A DNA stretch of 50,382 nt from JBKHJA01 sp046538375. GTDB lineage: Bacteria > Acidobacteriota > Aminicenantia > Aminicenantales > Aminicenantaceae. The first letter of the stretch is position 1, and every line of letters starts with the position of its first letter. A program made the translations under genes and the position numbers. The stretch covers positions 1 to 50,382 of the forward strand of contig JBKHJA010000004.1 of NCBI GenBank assembly GCA_046538375.1, given 5' to 3'. Positions 31,354 through 40,475 of this stretch are shown here, one piece after another. Below the pieces are notes generated by a model. That model was not told the origin of the DNA. It saw only the letters and a program-made list of their open reading frames with translations, and made no database searches.

Positions 31354-33240
31354 ATGGGAAAAACAAAATTCGACTTTCCCAGGTTTATCAGAATTTCGGT
31401 AGCTGTTTTCTTGGGAGTGGTTTTTTTTCTGATCGGATGGAATTTTTTGACCCGTTCCAAGAGAGAAGCCGAGGTTCCTGTCCACACCGTAAACATAACC
31501 CCTCAGAAAGTGGAAAAAAAAGAAAAAATTGAACACTTTGAAGTCAAGGGGGAACAGGGGAATTTTAGGGTCAGAGCGGATAAGCACTACAGGGGAGAAG
31601 ACCGTCAATATCACTTAGAAGGAAACGTGGAAGTTGTTTTTTTGAAAAAAAGAGAAGGGAAAGATGTGTACATCCAGGGTGAAGAGATCATCTATGATCA
31701 GGGAGGAAAACACTTTTTGCTGAAGGGAAAGGGAAAGGTCAGGTTTAAAGATTTGACTATCGAATCTTCGTTTGTGGATTACCACAGTAAGAAAGAGGTT
31801 TTCCAGACGGAAAGAGGGATCAAGTTCTCTTCTCAAAACCTCTCCGGATCTGCCAGAAAGCTGGTCTATGCGATGAAGGAGGAACGAATAGAGCTAAAGG
31901 GGAGCGTTGACCTGGCCATAAAACCTCAATTGGAAACTTCCCTTCCTGTCCAAGTTCAGGGGAAAAGATTTGTCTATGACCGCAGAGGCAAGCAGGGGCT
32001 GGTGGAGGGAGATGTTCATCTCGTGCATGGAAAGAGCCGTGCTTGGGCTGATTCCTTAACATTTGAGCTTTACCTCCATGGAGAACAGATAAAAAATTTG
32101 TTGTTGAAAGGAAAAGTTAAAGCCATTATCACAGAAACAGAGAAATCCCTTTCCCTGGGGAGCACACCCCTGATCCCTCCAGGGAGCAGGCGGCAGCTGG
32201 AAGCAGATGAAATAAAGATAAGAGGGTTTCTGGATCTTCCTAGGATTCATGAGCTGGAGGCCAAAGGAGGCTGCAGGTTCAAATTTATCTCACCTGAGGG
32301 AGGTTTTACTCTGATCCAGGGTGAGCTGGTGAAATTTTTACTGACCACCCAAGGAAAGCTGAAGGAATTCCAGTCCATAAAAGAGGCCAGGATCACAGAA
32401 CAAGCAGAAGGCCCTGAACCAGTAAGGGTCATCGAAGGGGAGATGATGAGTGTGACCGGAGAGGCTGATGTTCTCAGCGTGAGGGGGGAGAAGAACCTCC
32501 GTCCCCGTCTGTGGTTTGAAGGAAGTGAGATCTATGCAGACCAAATCAGTGTATTCCTGGACAGCAAAGATTTAGAACTGAAAGGCGAGGTGAAGGGATC
32601 TCTTCGGTTTCAAAAAGAGAGCCAAAAATCTGTGGGGATTTTCTCCGGGGAAAAGCCCATTTTTATCACTGCTCCAGGGATGAGATATTTGGAACAGCAG
32701 AAGCGTTTCCTTTTTAAGGAAGGCGCCAAGATGTGGCAGGAGAAAAAAAATCTGACCGCACAGGACGTGGTGATAGATGAACAGACGGGCAGAATTTCCT
32801 GTTCGGGGGGAATGAGGTCCGTTTTCCCTTATAAGCCCAAGAATAAACAGGAAGAAATGATAGAGATTTCGGCCCAATCCATGGATTATGACCCAGAAGA
32901 GAACAATCTTTCCTACCAGGAGAAAGGATCTCTGAAAGTGAAGGACACCCATCTTCAGGCTCATTCTATTGTTGTTCATATGAAAGGAAAGAAGGGTGAT
33001 ATGGAGGATATTGTTGCCCGCCAGGGGGTGGTGATTGTTCAAAATCTGCGGGAGGGGCGGGGTGATGAAGCAAGATATGATTTGGAAAAGGAGGCGGTTG
33101 TTCTGGTGGGAGATCCGGTGCTTATAGACAGAGATAAAGGCGAGATCAGGGGAGACAAATTGACATTTCATATGGCCGATGGTAGAATCGTGGTTGAAAA
33201 TAAGGACCGGGAAAGGTCAGTTACAGTCATAAAACAGTGA
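31354..33240 (+). CDS. LptC-LptA fusion protein (LPS export bridge)
   Basis: A 628-residue protein. One N-terminal transmembrane helix (about residues 12-33) is followed by an LptC-like beta-jellyroll (about 55-190, FRVRADKHYRGEDRQYHLEG). Then come at least two or three LptA/OstA-type modules (about 195-290, 300-430, 430-628), each with the recurring pattern of a strand pair, 'D/Y-x(8)-L-x-G' and hydrophobic alternation, such as VQGKRFVYDRRGKQGLVEGDV and LFKEGAKMWQEKK. LptC and LptA are usually separate proteins of about 190 and 180 residues. It lies directly before lptB, as expected for the export bridge. Fusion is the inference; exact module boundaries are uncertain. Confidence 0.85.
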   Translation: MGKTKFDFPRFIRISVAVFLGVVFFLIGWNFLTRSKREAEVPVHTVNITPQKVEKKEKIEHFEVKGEQGNFRVRADKHYRGEDRQYHLEGNVEVVFLKKREGKDVYIQGEEIIYDQGGKHFLLKGKGKVRFKDLTIESSFVDYHSKKEVFQTERGIKFSSQNLSGSARKLVYAMKEERIELKGSVDLAIKPQLETSLPVQVQGKRFVYDRRGKQGLVEGDVHLVHGKSRAWADSLTFELYLHGEQIKNLLLKGKVKAIITETEKSLSLGSTPLIPPGSRRQLEADEIKIRGFLDLPRIHELEAKGGCRFKFISPEGGFTLIQGELVKFLLTTQGKLKEFQSIKEARITEQAEGPEPVRVIEGEMMSVTGEADVLSVRGEKNLRPRLWFEGSEIYADQISVFLDSKDLELKGEVKGSLRFQKESQKSVGIFSGEKPIFITAPGMRYLEQQKRFLFKEGAKMWQEKKNLTAQDVVIDEQTGRISCSGGMRSVFPYKPKNKQEEMIEISAQSMDYDPEENNLSYQEKGSLKVKDTHLQAHSIVVHMKGKKGDMEDIVARQGVVIVQNLREGRGDEARYDLEKEAVVLVGDPVLIDRDKGEIRGDKLTFHMADGRIVVENKDRERSVTVIKQ

Positions 33241-33243
33241 AAG

Positions 33244-33972
33244 ATGAAAGATTTTTTGGAAGCTGCGGGATTGGAGAAGAGCTACCATCAGAAGAAGGTG
33301 GTGGACAATGTTTCTGTCAGAGTCAAAAAAGGGGAAGTGGTCGGTCTTCTGGGACCCAATGGTGCCGGTAAAACAACCACTTTTTCCTTAATCCTCGGTC
33401 TCATCCCCCAAGATTCAGGTCGGGTGTATCTGGAAGGAGAAGATATCACCTCTCTTCCTATGTACGTCCGGGCAAGAAAAGGCCTGTCTCTTCTTCCTCA
33501 GGAACCTTCGGCCTTCAGGAATTTGACCGTGGAGGAGAATCTTTTATCCATCATGGAGACTGTGAGAGATGCCCGGCTGAGGGATAACGGTCATTTTGAA
33601 GTCATCATGGAAGAGTTTGGTCTGAAAAAACTGTCCAAGACCAAAGCCTATGCTCTTTCTGGAGGAGAGAGAAGGAGGCTGGAGATTGCCAGAGCTCTCA
33701 TCACCCACCCCCAGTACATCCTTTTGGATGAGCCTTTCACAGGAATTGATCCATTGGCTGTGGCTGATTTGCATAACATCATCCTTTCCTTAAGAGAAAA
33801 AGAGATAGGTTTGCTGGTCACTGATCACAGTGTCCGGGAGACCCTAAAAATCTGCCAGAGAGCTTATATCATACATAAAGGGAAAATTTTAAAGGAAGGA
33901 GAGCCTCAAGAATTGGTTTTTTCCGACGAAGTGAAGCGGAACTATCTGGGGGACGACTTTTCGCTGGATTAG
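33244..33972 (+). CDS. lptB: LPS export ABC transporter ATP-binding protein
   Basis: A 242-residue nucleotide-binding subunit of the LptB2FG extractor. It has Walker A GPNGAGKTTT, Q-loop LLPQEPSAF, signature LSGGERRRLEIARAL, Walker B ILLDEPFTGIDP and the LptB-type switch (VTDHSVRETL). It starts 3 nt after the lptCA stop, and rpoN follows after 33 nt, the same order as in Proteobacteria. The permeases lptF and lptG are not in the window. Confidence 0.97.
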   Translation: MKDFLEAAGLEKSYHQKKVVDNVSVRVKKGEVVGLLGPNGAGKTTTFSLILGLIPQDSGRVYLEGEDITSLPMYVRARKGLSLLPQEPSAFRNLTVEENLLSIMETVRDARLRDNGHFEVIMEEFGLKKLSKTKAYALSGGERRRLEIARALITHPQYILLDEPFTGIDPLAVADLHNIILSLREKEIGLLVTDHSVRETLKICQRAYIIHKGKILKEGEPQELVFSDEVKRNYLGDDFSLD

Positions 33973-34005
33973 CTTTCTTCTTCAGAGGAGAGAACAGCCG
34001 GGATT

Positions 34006-35454
34006 ATGGTTTTGAAGCAGCGATTAGACCAGAAGCAAGTCCAAAAATTGATTCTGGCCCCTGCACTTCAACAGGCCATAAAGCTTCTTCCTCTAACCAA
34101 TCTCGAACTCATAGAGATCATTGACACCGAACTTTCTCAAAATCCTATGCTCGAAATAAAAGAAGAGACAGGAGATAGAGGATCGGAGACAGAACAGGAG
34201 AGAGAAAGGCAGGAAGAGAGCCCAGCAGAGAGAGAATTATCTGAAGATTCTAAAGAAGAGGAAGAATTAGCCTCTTATTTTCAGGAATATTTTGATAATC
34301 GATTTCGATCTTTTTTTTCGGAGCGGAAAGAATCACTTCCTTTGGAGAATATGGTATCCAAAAGTGCCTCCCTCTGGGATCATCTGAATTGGCAGGCCAA
34401 TCTGACTTTCCATGAACCCAAAGAAAAAAAAATTGCTCACTACATTATCGGCAACATCAACCAGGATGGCTATCTTACCCTTTCTGTGGAAGAGATAGCC
34501 CAGACCATGAATGTTTCCACAGAAGAAACAGAAAAAGTCAGGGAAAAGATCAAAAGATTTGATCCGGTGGGAGCAGCAAGCCTGACTCTCCAGGAAGCCC
34601 TGTTGACTCAGATGGATTATCTTCAGGTTGAAGATGAAGTGAGTCGAAAGATTATCTCCCATCACCTTCATGTTTTGGAAAAATCAGATTATGCCCAGCT
34701 GGCCAAGGTTTTAGGTATTCCCCTTTCCGATATCAAGTGTCATATCGAAGTTATCAAAGGTTTGGATCCTGCCCCGGGCAGGAAATACAGCCAGGAAAGA
34801 ACCAACTATGTGATTCCGGATATCGTAGTGACCAAGGAAGGCGATGAGCTCAAAATCACCATGAATGATGAGGGATTGCCCCGCTTAAGAATCAACAGTT
34901 ATTATAAAAGACTCCTGGCCAAAGCTTCTAAAGAGAACCTGGATGCCCATAAATTTATAAAGGACAAGATGAAAAAGGCCTTCTGGTTTTTGCGGAGCTT
35001 GGACCAGCGAGATCAAACCATTTATAGAGTCGCCAAGTACATCGTGGAAAAACAGAAAGATTTTATCGAGAAAGGAATGGACTACATTAAGCCTTTAACT
35101 TTGATGGAATTGGCTGGAGAGATCGGTATTCATGAATCCACGGTGGGCCGGGTGGTAGCCAATAAATACATGATGACACCCAGAGGAATTTTTTCCCTCA
35201 AATATTTTTTCCACAAATCTCTCTCTGGAGATTTTGGTGAAGAAATCTCTTCCTTGAGAATCAAAGAAAAGATTAAAAAGCTTATCCACAATGAGAACCA
35301 GGATCAGCCATTAAGTGATATTGAGATCGAGGAGATATTGGCCAAAGAAAATTTCCACATAGCCAGAAGGACGGTGGCTAAGTACAGGAAACAGTTAAAA
35401 ATCCCCCCTTCTCACATAAGAAAAAGAAGATATTTAATGGAGAAGAGTCAATGA
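34006..35454 (+). CDS. rpoN: RNA polymerase sigma-54 factor
   Basis: A 482-residue sigma-54. Region I is Gln/Leu-rich (LKQRLDQKQVQKLILAPALQQAIKLLPL), region II is acidic and short, the core-binding domain follows (about 120-300), the helix-turn-helix lies near residue 370 (LAGEIGIHESTVGRVV), and the C-terminal RpoN box is ARRTVAKYRKQL. It directs transcription from -24/-12 promoters with enhancer-binding proteins. hpf overlaps its stop by 4 nt (ATGA). I noticed no convincing -24/-12 site in the window and no enhancer-binding protein. Confidence 0.97.
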   Translation: MVLKQRLDQKQVQKLILAPALQQAIKLLPLTNLELIEIIDTELSQNPMLEIKEETGDRGSETEQERERQEESPAERELSEDSKEEEELASYFQEYFDNRFRSFFSERKESLPLENMVSKSASLWDHLNWQANLTFHEPKEKKIAHYIIGNINQDGYLTLSVEEIAQTMNVSTEETEKVREKIKRFDPVGAASLTLQEALLTQMDYLQVEDEVSRKIISHHLHVLEKSDYAQLAKVLGIPLSDIKCHIEVIKGLDPAPGRKYSQERTNYVIPDIVVTKEGDELKITMNDEGLPRLRINSYYKRLLAKASKENLDAHKFIKDKMKKAFWFLRSLDQRDQTIYRVAKYIVEKQKDFIEKGMDYIKPLTLMELAGEIGIHESTVGRVVANKYMMTPRGIFSLKYFFHKSLSGDFGEEISSLRIKEKIKKLIHNENQDQPLSDIEIEEILAKENFHIARRTVAKYRKQLKIPPSHIRKRRYLMEKSQ

Positions 35455-35975
35455 ACATAAATTATACAGCCCGTCATGCCCATATCACCCCTGATATAAA
35501 GGAATACTGTGAAAAAAGAGTAAAGAATTTAGAAAAATTGCTGGAGGATCCTTTGGAGGTAGACTTCATTTTTTCTGTTGAGAAATACCGAAAAAAGGCA
35601 GAGATCAACATCAAAAGCAGGAGGATGGCCTTGAACGCGGCCGAAGAAACCCCAGATTTGATGAGTTCGCTGGGGTTAGCTTTTGACAATATTGAGAAGA
35701 GAGTCAAGAAGGAAAGGGGAAAACTGAGGGAGAGAAAAAGAAAAAAGAGAGGGGAAAGAGAGGTTCTGGTCCCTTCTGAGCAGAGAAAAGAACAGCAGAA
35801 AAGAGTCATCAGGAGCGAGGACTACTCCTTGAAACCCATGCCCCTGGAGGAAGCCCTGCTGCAGTTTGATCTGGATAAGAGAGATGTCTTTGTCTTTCGT
35901 AAAGTGGGCTCTGATAAATGGGCCGTCATCTACCGCCGGAAAGACGGGAATTATGGTTTGGTTGAACCCGAATAG
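35451..35975 (+). CDS. hpf: Ribosome hibernation-promoting factor, long form
   Basis: A 174-residue long HPF that dimerises 70S ribosomes into 100S particles in stationary phase. The N-terminal S30AE domain covers about residues 1-95 (NINYTARHAHITPDIKEYCEKRVKNLEKLL). A charged linker of about 30 residues, rich in Arg/Lys, leads to the C-terminal dimerisation domain (SLKPMPLEEALLQFDLDKRD, VFRKVGSDKWAVIYRRKDGNYGLVEP). Translationally coupled to rpoN, and followed by ptsN after 18 nt, as in many Gram-negatives. Confidence 0.96.
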   Translation: MNINYTARHAHITPDIKEYCEKRVKNLEKLLEDPLEVDFIFSVEKYRKKAEINIKSRRMALNAAEETPDLMSSLGLAFDNIEKRVKKERGKLRERKRKKRGEREVLVPSEQRKEQQKRVIRSEDYSLKPMPLEEALLQFDLDKRDVFVFRKVGSDKWAVIYRRKDGNYGLVEPE

Positions 35976-35993
35976 ATGAAGTGAGCGGTTGCG

Positions 35994-36464
35994 GTGAAGA
36001 TACACAATATACTGATAGATGATCTGATCATCGCCGATCTGGAATCTTCCCAGAGAGAAGATGTCCTGAGAGAGATGGTCAGTTTTTTGAAAAAGAGGAA
36101 CAGGATAGTCAAAGATAAGGAATTGTACGAGAAGCTCCTTCAAAGAGAGAGGCTGGGAAGTACAGCCATCGGAGAGGGAGTAGCCATCCCTCACTGCAAA
36201 ATGAAAGAAGTCAAAAATCCCCTGGTTCTTCTGGCTGTTTCCAAAAAGGGAGCAAACTTTTATTCCTTAGATGGAAAGCCGTCAAAAGTCTTTTTTCTGG
36301 TGGTTTCTTCGCCCGATTCACCCAGTTTAAACCTGCAAATTCTGGCTGCCATAGCCCATCTGGTTCGCAAATCAAAGCTGTTGGTGAAGAAGATCCTGGA
36401 AGCCGGAAGCATAAGCAGGGTGAAGGATGTTATCCAGGAAGAGGAAGAAAAAATAAATGAATAA
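35994..36464 (+). CDS. ptsN: PTS IIA-like nitrogen-regulatory protein (EIIA-Ntr)
   Basis: A 156-residue EIIA of the fructose/nitrogen type, with the phosphorylated His67 in GVAIPHCKM. Starts with GTG at 35994. In characterised systems, the phosphorylation state of EIIA-Ntr controls K+ transport and other targets, fed by EI and HPr homologues. Here ptsH and ptsI are encoded a few genes downstream, so a complete phosphorelay is present. It overlaps hprK by 8 nt. Confidence 0.94.
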   Translation: MKIHNILIDDLIIADLESSQREDVLREMVSFLKKRNRIVKDKELYEKLLQRERLGSTAIGEGVAIPHCKMKEVKNPLVLLAVSKKGANFYSLDGKPSKVFFLVVSSPDSPSLNLQILAAIAHLVRKSKLLVKKILEAGSISRVKDVIQEEEEKINE

Positions 36465-37008
36465 ACAGAAAAACTCTTCCCCCTTGGTAAAAATATCTGG
36501 AGGACTTCTTCAGGTGTTCGGAGTGGGTGTTCTCATAAGAGGGGACAGCGGCATAGGAAAGAGTGAGAGTGCTCTGGAGCTCATCTCCCGGGGGCACCGT
36601 TTCGTCTGCGATGATGTGACCGAACTGAGGAAGACAAAAAAAGGCAAATTGGTAGGCACATCCCCAGCCATCAGCCGCTATTTCATGGAGATAAGGGGGT
36701 TGGGAATCATCAATATAAAAGAGATTTTTGGGGACAAGTCTGTATCACCCAAGTCAGAACTCGATCTGGTCATCAATCTCAAAAGATGGAAGGAAGGCAG
36801 AGAATATGACCGATTGGGCTTGAAATTTCCCCAAGACTATGAGATTTTAGGTCAGAGGATTTCTCAGATCGCCATTCCTGTAGGCCCCGGAAGAAACATC
36901 GCCACCCTGATCGAAGTGGCCTGCAGAGTGCATCTTTTAAAAGAAAAAGGTTATCTTGCTCCTCAAGAACTGGACAAGAAATTAAACCGAGCGCTTTCCA
37001 TACCTTGA
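36457..37008 (+). CDS. hprK: HPr kinase/phosphorylase, catalytic domain only
   Basis: A 183-residue form of the HPr(Ser) kinase/phosphorylase. It has Walker A GDSGIGKS (residues 29-36), HRFVCDDV, the family signature EIRGLGIINIKEIFG and the C-terminal GRNIATLIEVACRVHLL. The N-terminal half present in the 310-residue enzymes of Firmicutes is missing, as in short proteobacterial HprKs. Its substrate would be Ser46 of the HPr encoded at 38425, which is present. Its neighbours are ptsN (8 nt overlap) and rapZ (7 nt gap). Confidence 0.94.
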   Translation: MNKQKNSSPLVKISGGLLQVFGVGVLIRGDSGIGKSESALELISRGHRFVCDDVTELRKTKKGKLVGTSPAISRYFMEIRGLGIINIKEIFGDKSVSPKSELDLVINLKRWKEGREYDRLGLKFPQDYEILGQRISQIAIPVGPGRNIATLIEVACRVHLLKEKGYLAPQELDKKLNRALSIP

Positions 37009-37015
37009 GGAACAG

Positions 37016-37885
37016 ATGGAAAATAAGCGGAGGGATGATCGGTTTCTTGTCATCACCGGTCTATCAGGATCAGGGAAAACTGTAGTCAGCCGCTTTCTAG
37101 AAGATTTGGGCTATTATTGTATGGACAATTTGCCGGCCAAGCTCATCCCCAGCTTCGTGGACCTCTGGCTTCACAAAGAGGTAGAGATTGCCAAAGTGGC
37201 TTTGGTGGTGGACATCAGAGAGGCAGGTTTTACCACAGAATTTCCCAAAGTACTGGAAAAGATCAGAAAAAAAATATCACCCCGGTTGATTTTTCTGGAG
37301 GCCTCGGATGAAACTCTGGTGAAGAGATTCAAAGAATCACGGCGGCCTCATCCTCTGGCCAGGGGAAAATCGGTTTTAGAGAATGTGGGTTTGGAGAGAA
37401 AGAGATTGGAAGGGATCAAAAAGCTGGCTGATGATGTGGTGGATACATCAAAGACCAATATATCTGAACTCAGAAAATTCCTGACCACAAGACTCTTGAG
37501 AAGCAAAGATCAGGCCTTACAGATCCTGATTGTCAGCTTTGGCTATAAATACGGTATTCCTATGGATTCGGATCTGGTTTTTGACACCCGGTTTCTTCCC
37601 AACCCTTTTTATATAGATGATCTCAGTGAAAAGACAGGAAGAAGTCAAGCAGTCAGAGATTATGTTCTCAATTCACCTGAGACCCAGAAATTCATTAAAG
37701 AATTATTCCAGTTCATCGACTTTCTGATGCCCCGTTTTGTTGAGGAGGGGAAGAGCTACCTCAATATTTCCATGGGATGCACCGGGGGAAAGCACCGGGC
37801 TGTGGCGCTGGCTGAGGAGCTGAGGGATCATCTCAAAAACACAGATTACAGGATAAGGATTTATCACAGGGATATCTACAAGTAA
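37016..37885 (+). CDS. rapZ: RapZ (YvcJ-family) nucleotide-binding protein
   Basis: A 289-residue P-loop protein with Walker A GLSGSGKT (residues 15-22), YYCMDNLPAKLI, the SFGYKYG motif and the C-terminal GCTGGKHRAVALAE. In E. coli, RapZ binds small RNAs and targets them to RNase E, controlling glucosamine-6-phosphate synthase; in other phyla it is a GTP/ATP-binding regulator. Conserved in this position between hprK and the PTS genes in Gram-negatives. The target here is unknown. Confidence 0.95.
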   Translation: MENKRRDDRFLVITGLSGSGKTVVSRFLEDLGYYCMDNLPAKLIPSFVDLWLHKEVEIAKVALVVDIREAGFTTEFPKVLEKIRKKISPRLIFLEASDETLVKRFKESRRPHPLARGKSVLENVGLERKRLEGIKKLADDVVDTSKTNISELRKFLTTRLLRSKDQALQILIVSFGYKYGIPMDSDLVFDTRFLPNPFYIDDLSEKTGRSQAVRDYVLNSPETQKFIKELFQFIDFLMPRFVEEGKSYLNISMGCTGGKHRAVALAEELRDHLKNTDYRIRIYHRDIYK

Positions 37886-38006
37886 ACCTCTGCCGTTTAC
37901 CCTGGATAATAAAGGAATCTTTAAAAAGCTTAAGGTTAAGACCAAGACATGGTATTATTATGCTGGCGCTGTCGGAAAGAATAGGATTGTATCATAGAGC
38001 GGAAAA

Positions 38007-38411
38007 ATGATCGGCGGAATCATTGTTTCTCACGGAAAACTGGGGGAGGAGCATCTCAATGCCTTGACCATCATACTGGGTGAAGTTTTAAACATAGAGG
38101 CCATTTCTATTGGCTGGTATGATGATGTGGAGGAGTCGAAAAAGAAAATCAATCAAAGTCTCAAGAAAGTGGACCAGAAAAACGGAGTGATCATTTTTAC
38201 TGATATGTTTGGAGGAACTCCTTCCAATCTGAGTTTTAGTTTTTTGAAGGACAGTCAGGTGGAAATCATCACTGGGGTGAATCTCCCCATGCTGATAAAG
38301 TTCATCTCTCTCCAGAGAAGCAACAATCTCAAAAGGGTGGCCAGAAAGGTTGTGGAACAGGGCAAAAAAAACATCCATCTGGCCAGTGCTCTGTTGAGTT
38401 CAAAGCATTGA
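38007..38411 (+). CDS. PTS mannose-family IIA component
   Basis: A 134-residue EIIA of the mannose family, with the phosphorylated His9 in IVSHGKLG and the conserved TDMFGGTPSN near residue 70. No IIB, IIC or IID partner is in the window, so it is probably regulatory and not part of a sugar uptake complex, as in delta-proteobacterial ptsN-rapZ clusters. It is preceded by a 121 bp gap after rapZ without an ATG-started gene, and followed by ptsH after 13 nt. Start codon ATG preceded by GCGGAAAA, a weak ribosome-binding site. Confidence 0.92.
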   Translation: MIGGIIVSHGKLGEEHLNALTIILGEVLNIEAISIGWYDDVEESKKKINQSLKKVDQKNGVIIFTDMFGGTPSNLSFSFLKDSQVEIITGVNLPMLIKFISLQRSNNLKRVARKVVEQGKKNIHLASALLSSKH

Positions 38412-38424
38412 TTTTGACTCTTCC

Positions 38425-38694
38425 ATGGTTGAGAGAAAAGTCACCATAAAAAACAAGCTGGGCCTGCACGCGAGGGCAGCGGTTAAATTTGTTAACCTGG
38501 CTAATCGTTTTGCTTCTTCGGTAAAGATAGAAAAAGACGGGGATGAAATCGACGGAAAAAGCATTCTTGGAATTCTGACCCTGGCGGCGACCCAGGGGAC
38601 TGAGATCATACTGAGAATTTCGGGAAATGATGAGAAGGCCGCTTTGAAGGCGCTGGTGAGATTGATTGACAGCAAATTTCAAGAAAAAGAGTGA
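38425..38694 (+). CDS. ptsH: Phosphocarrier protein HPr
   Basis: An 89-residue HPr. The active site His15 lies in GLHARAA, and the regulatory site Ser46 in GKSILGI, both conserved, so it can be phosphorylated by EI at His15 and by HprK at Ser46. It carries phosphoryl groups from EI to the EIIA proteins. ptsI follows at once, the usual ptsH-ptsI pair. Confidence 0.96.
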   Translation: MVERKVTIKNKLGLHARAAVKFVNLANRFASSVKIEKDGDEIDGKSILGILTLAATQGTEIILRISGNDEKAALKALVRLIDSKFQEKE

Positions 38695-38697
38695 TTG

Positions 38698-40473
38698 ATG
38701 GATTATTTCAGGCTGAGAGGGATCGGCGTTTCGCCAGGAATTGCTATCGGAGAGGTCCATCTCACAGAGAGAGTGACTTTTACCACTCGAAAGGAAAGGA
38801 TAGCTTCTGATCAAGTGGAAACAGAATTGGAAAGATTGAAAAATGCGGTTGACCGGACTAAAAAGGAATTGACTGGCCTGAAAGAGCAGATAAAAGAAAA
38901 AATAGGAGATGAGCACTCCTTCATCTTTGAAGCCCATCTGCTTATTATTGAAGACAAATCACTGCGCTCGGAGATGGAGAGGATCATCAAAAAAGAGCTG
39001 TGCCGGGCCGAATATGCCATTTCTCAGGTCCATAACAAATACCAGAGGATATTCGATTCTCTTGAGGATGATTATTTCAGACAGAGAAAGTCCGACGTCT
39101 CTGATGTCCTGAGCAAATTCTACAGAAACCTGGAACACCATGATCAGAAAGATAGGGATGATGATAAGGAAAAAGTACTGGTGGCCCATGACCTTCTTCC
39201 CTCAGAGGCTGCTTCCCGATTGAGCAAGGGAAATGTGCTGGCAGTGGTCATTGACATGGGAGGACAGACCTCTCATACAGCTATCCTTGCCCGTTCGTTG
39301 AACATCCCGGCAGTGATGGGTCTTCGCAACGTCACCCAAAGGGTAAAGGATGGAGATTATCTGGTGGTGGATGGAACCGATGGTGAAGTGATCATCAATC
39401 CTCCTCTGGCCATCAAGAGAGAGTTTTTGAGCAAAAAGAAGAAATATGATGATTACCGCCAAGAGCTTCAAAAGACGGCCAAACTGGTTTCTTCTACTCT
39501 GGATGAGGTAAAATTTTTTCCTTTAGCCAATATAGAGCTTCCCGAAGAAGTCAATCTTGCCTTTTCTCTGGGAGCAGAAGGGATTGGTCTTTTCCGGTCA
39601 GAGTATATATATCTCCACAGCCCTGCTCTTCCTGGAGAAGAAGAACACTTTTCCATCTATTCCCGGATAGCCGAGGAAGCTTATCCTGCTCCTGTGTATA
39701 TCAGGACTGTAGACCTGGGAGGAGAAAAGAATCTGCCTCAATTGAATATCGAGAAAGAGCCAAACCCAGCTCTGGGCCTGAGAGCTATCAGGTTGTCGCT
39801 GCGGGATAGAGATCTTTTCAGAGTGCAGCTCAGGGCCATTCTCAGGGCCAGCTACAGGAAAAACATCAAAATTCTCATTCCCATGGTCACAGAGATGGAG
39901 GAGATTGAGGAGATTAAGCTGCTTTTGAAGGAAATCAAGGAAGACCTCAGGCAGAGGCGGGAAAAGTTCGATGAGAACATTCCTTTGGGAGTGATGATAG
40001 AAGTTCCGGCAGCCGCAGCCATGACCGATATGCTGGTGAGGGAAGTGGATCATTTGAGTATAGGCACCAATGACTTGATCCAGTATTATCTGGCTGTTGA
40101 CCGGTCCAATGAGCTGGTCTCGTACCTGTACAAGCCTCTTCATCCTTCTATTTTGAGGCTTATCAAGTATATCATCGAGACAGCCCAGAGAGAGGGCAAA
40201 GAGATCAGTGTGTGCGGAGAAATGGCTGCTGATCCCCTCTCCGCCATTGTCCTGCTCGGATTCGGATTGAAGAAATTCAGCATGAATCCCATCTTTATCC
40301 CCCGGGTGAAGAAGGCTCTGCGTTCGGTGGAATACAAGGCCGTAAAAAAGATTGTCCAGAGGGCCATCACCTTGAAGACCTCTCGGGATGTCGAGGAGTA
40401 TATCATCGAGAAAATCCTGGTCAAGCATCCCAAAGCATTCTTGATGGGAAACTTAAATAACAAAGGGAGATGA
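38698..40473 (+). CDS. ptsI: Phosphoenolpyruvate-protein phosphotransferase (Enzyme I)
   Basis: A 591-residue EI. Phosphorylated His193 lies in GGQTSHTAILARS; the PEP-binding barrel has GLFRSEYIYL, GLRAIRLSL, EVPAAA, SIGTNDLIQY and VCGEMAADP. It takes phosphate from PEP and passes it to HPr. The start is the ATG at 38698; the TTG at 38695, one codon earlier, is less likely. It ends in an ATGA overlap with the ferritin-like gene. There is no GAF domain of the PtsP (EI-Ntr) type. Confidence 0.97.
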   Translation: MDYFRLRGIGVSPGIAIGEVHLTERVTFTTRKERIASDQVETELERLKNAVDRTKKELTGLKEQIKEKIGDEHSFIFEAHLLIIEDKSLRSEMERIIKKELCRAEYAISQVHNKYQRIFDSLEDDYFRQRKSDVSDVLSKFYRNLEHHDQKDRDDDKEKVLVAHDLLPSEAASRLSKGNVLAVVIDMGGQTSHTAILARSLNIPAVMGLRNVTQRVKDGDYLVVDGTDGEVIINPPLAIKREFLSKKKKYDDYRQELQKTAKLVSSTLDEVKFFPLANIELPEEVNLAFSLGAEGIGLFRSEYIYLHSPALPGEEEHFSIYSRIAEEAYPAPVYIRTVDLGGEKNLPQLNIEKEPNPALGLRAIRLSLRDRDLFRVQLRAILRASYRKNIKILIPMVTEMEEIEEIKLLLKEIKEDLRQRREKFDENIPLGVMIEVPAAAAMTDMLVREVDHLSIGTNDLIQYYLAVDRSNELVSYLYKPLHPSILRLIKYIIETAQREGKEISVCGEMAADPLSAIVLLGFGLKKFSMNPIFIPRVKKALRSVEYKAVKKIVQRAITLKTSRDVEEYIIEKILVKHPKAFLMGNLNNKGR

Positions 40474-40475
40474 AA

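Noticed and set aside
37886..38006. Internal promoter for the EIIA-Man/ptsH/ptsI part
   Set aside because: A TATCAT lies 11 nt before the start codon, but no -35 is found at 16-18 nt spacing.
37857..38010. Small gene between rapZ and the EIIA-Man gene
   Set aside because: One frame gives about 50 open codons with protein-like content (ending KTWYYYAGAVGKNRIVS) but has no ATG, GTG or TTG start, and another gives only 16 codons overlapping the next ATG. It may be a gene remnant; not enough to annotate.
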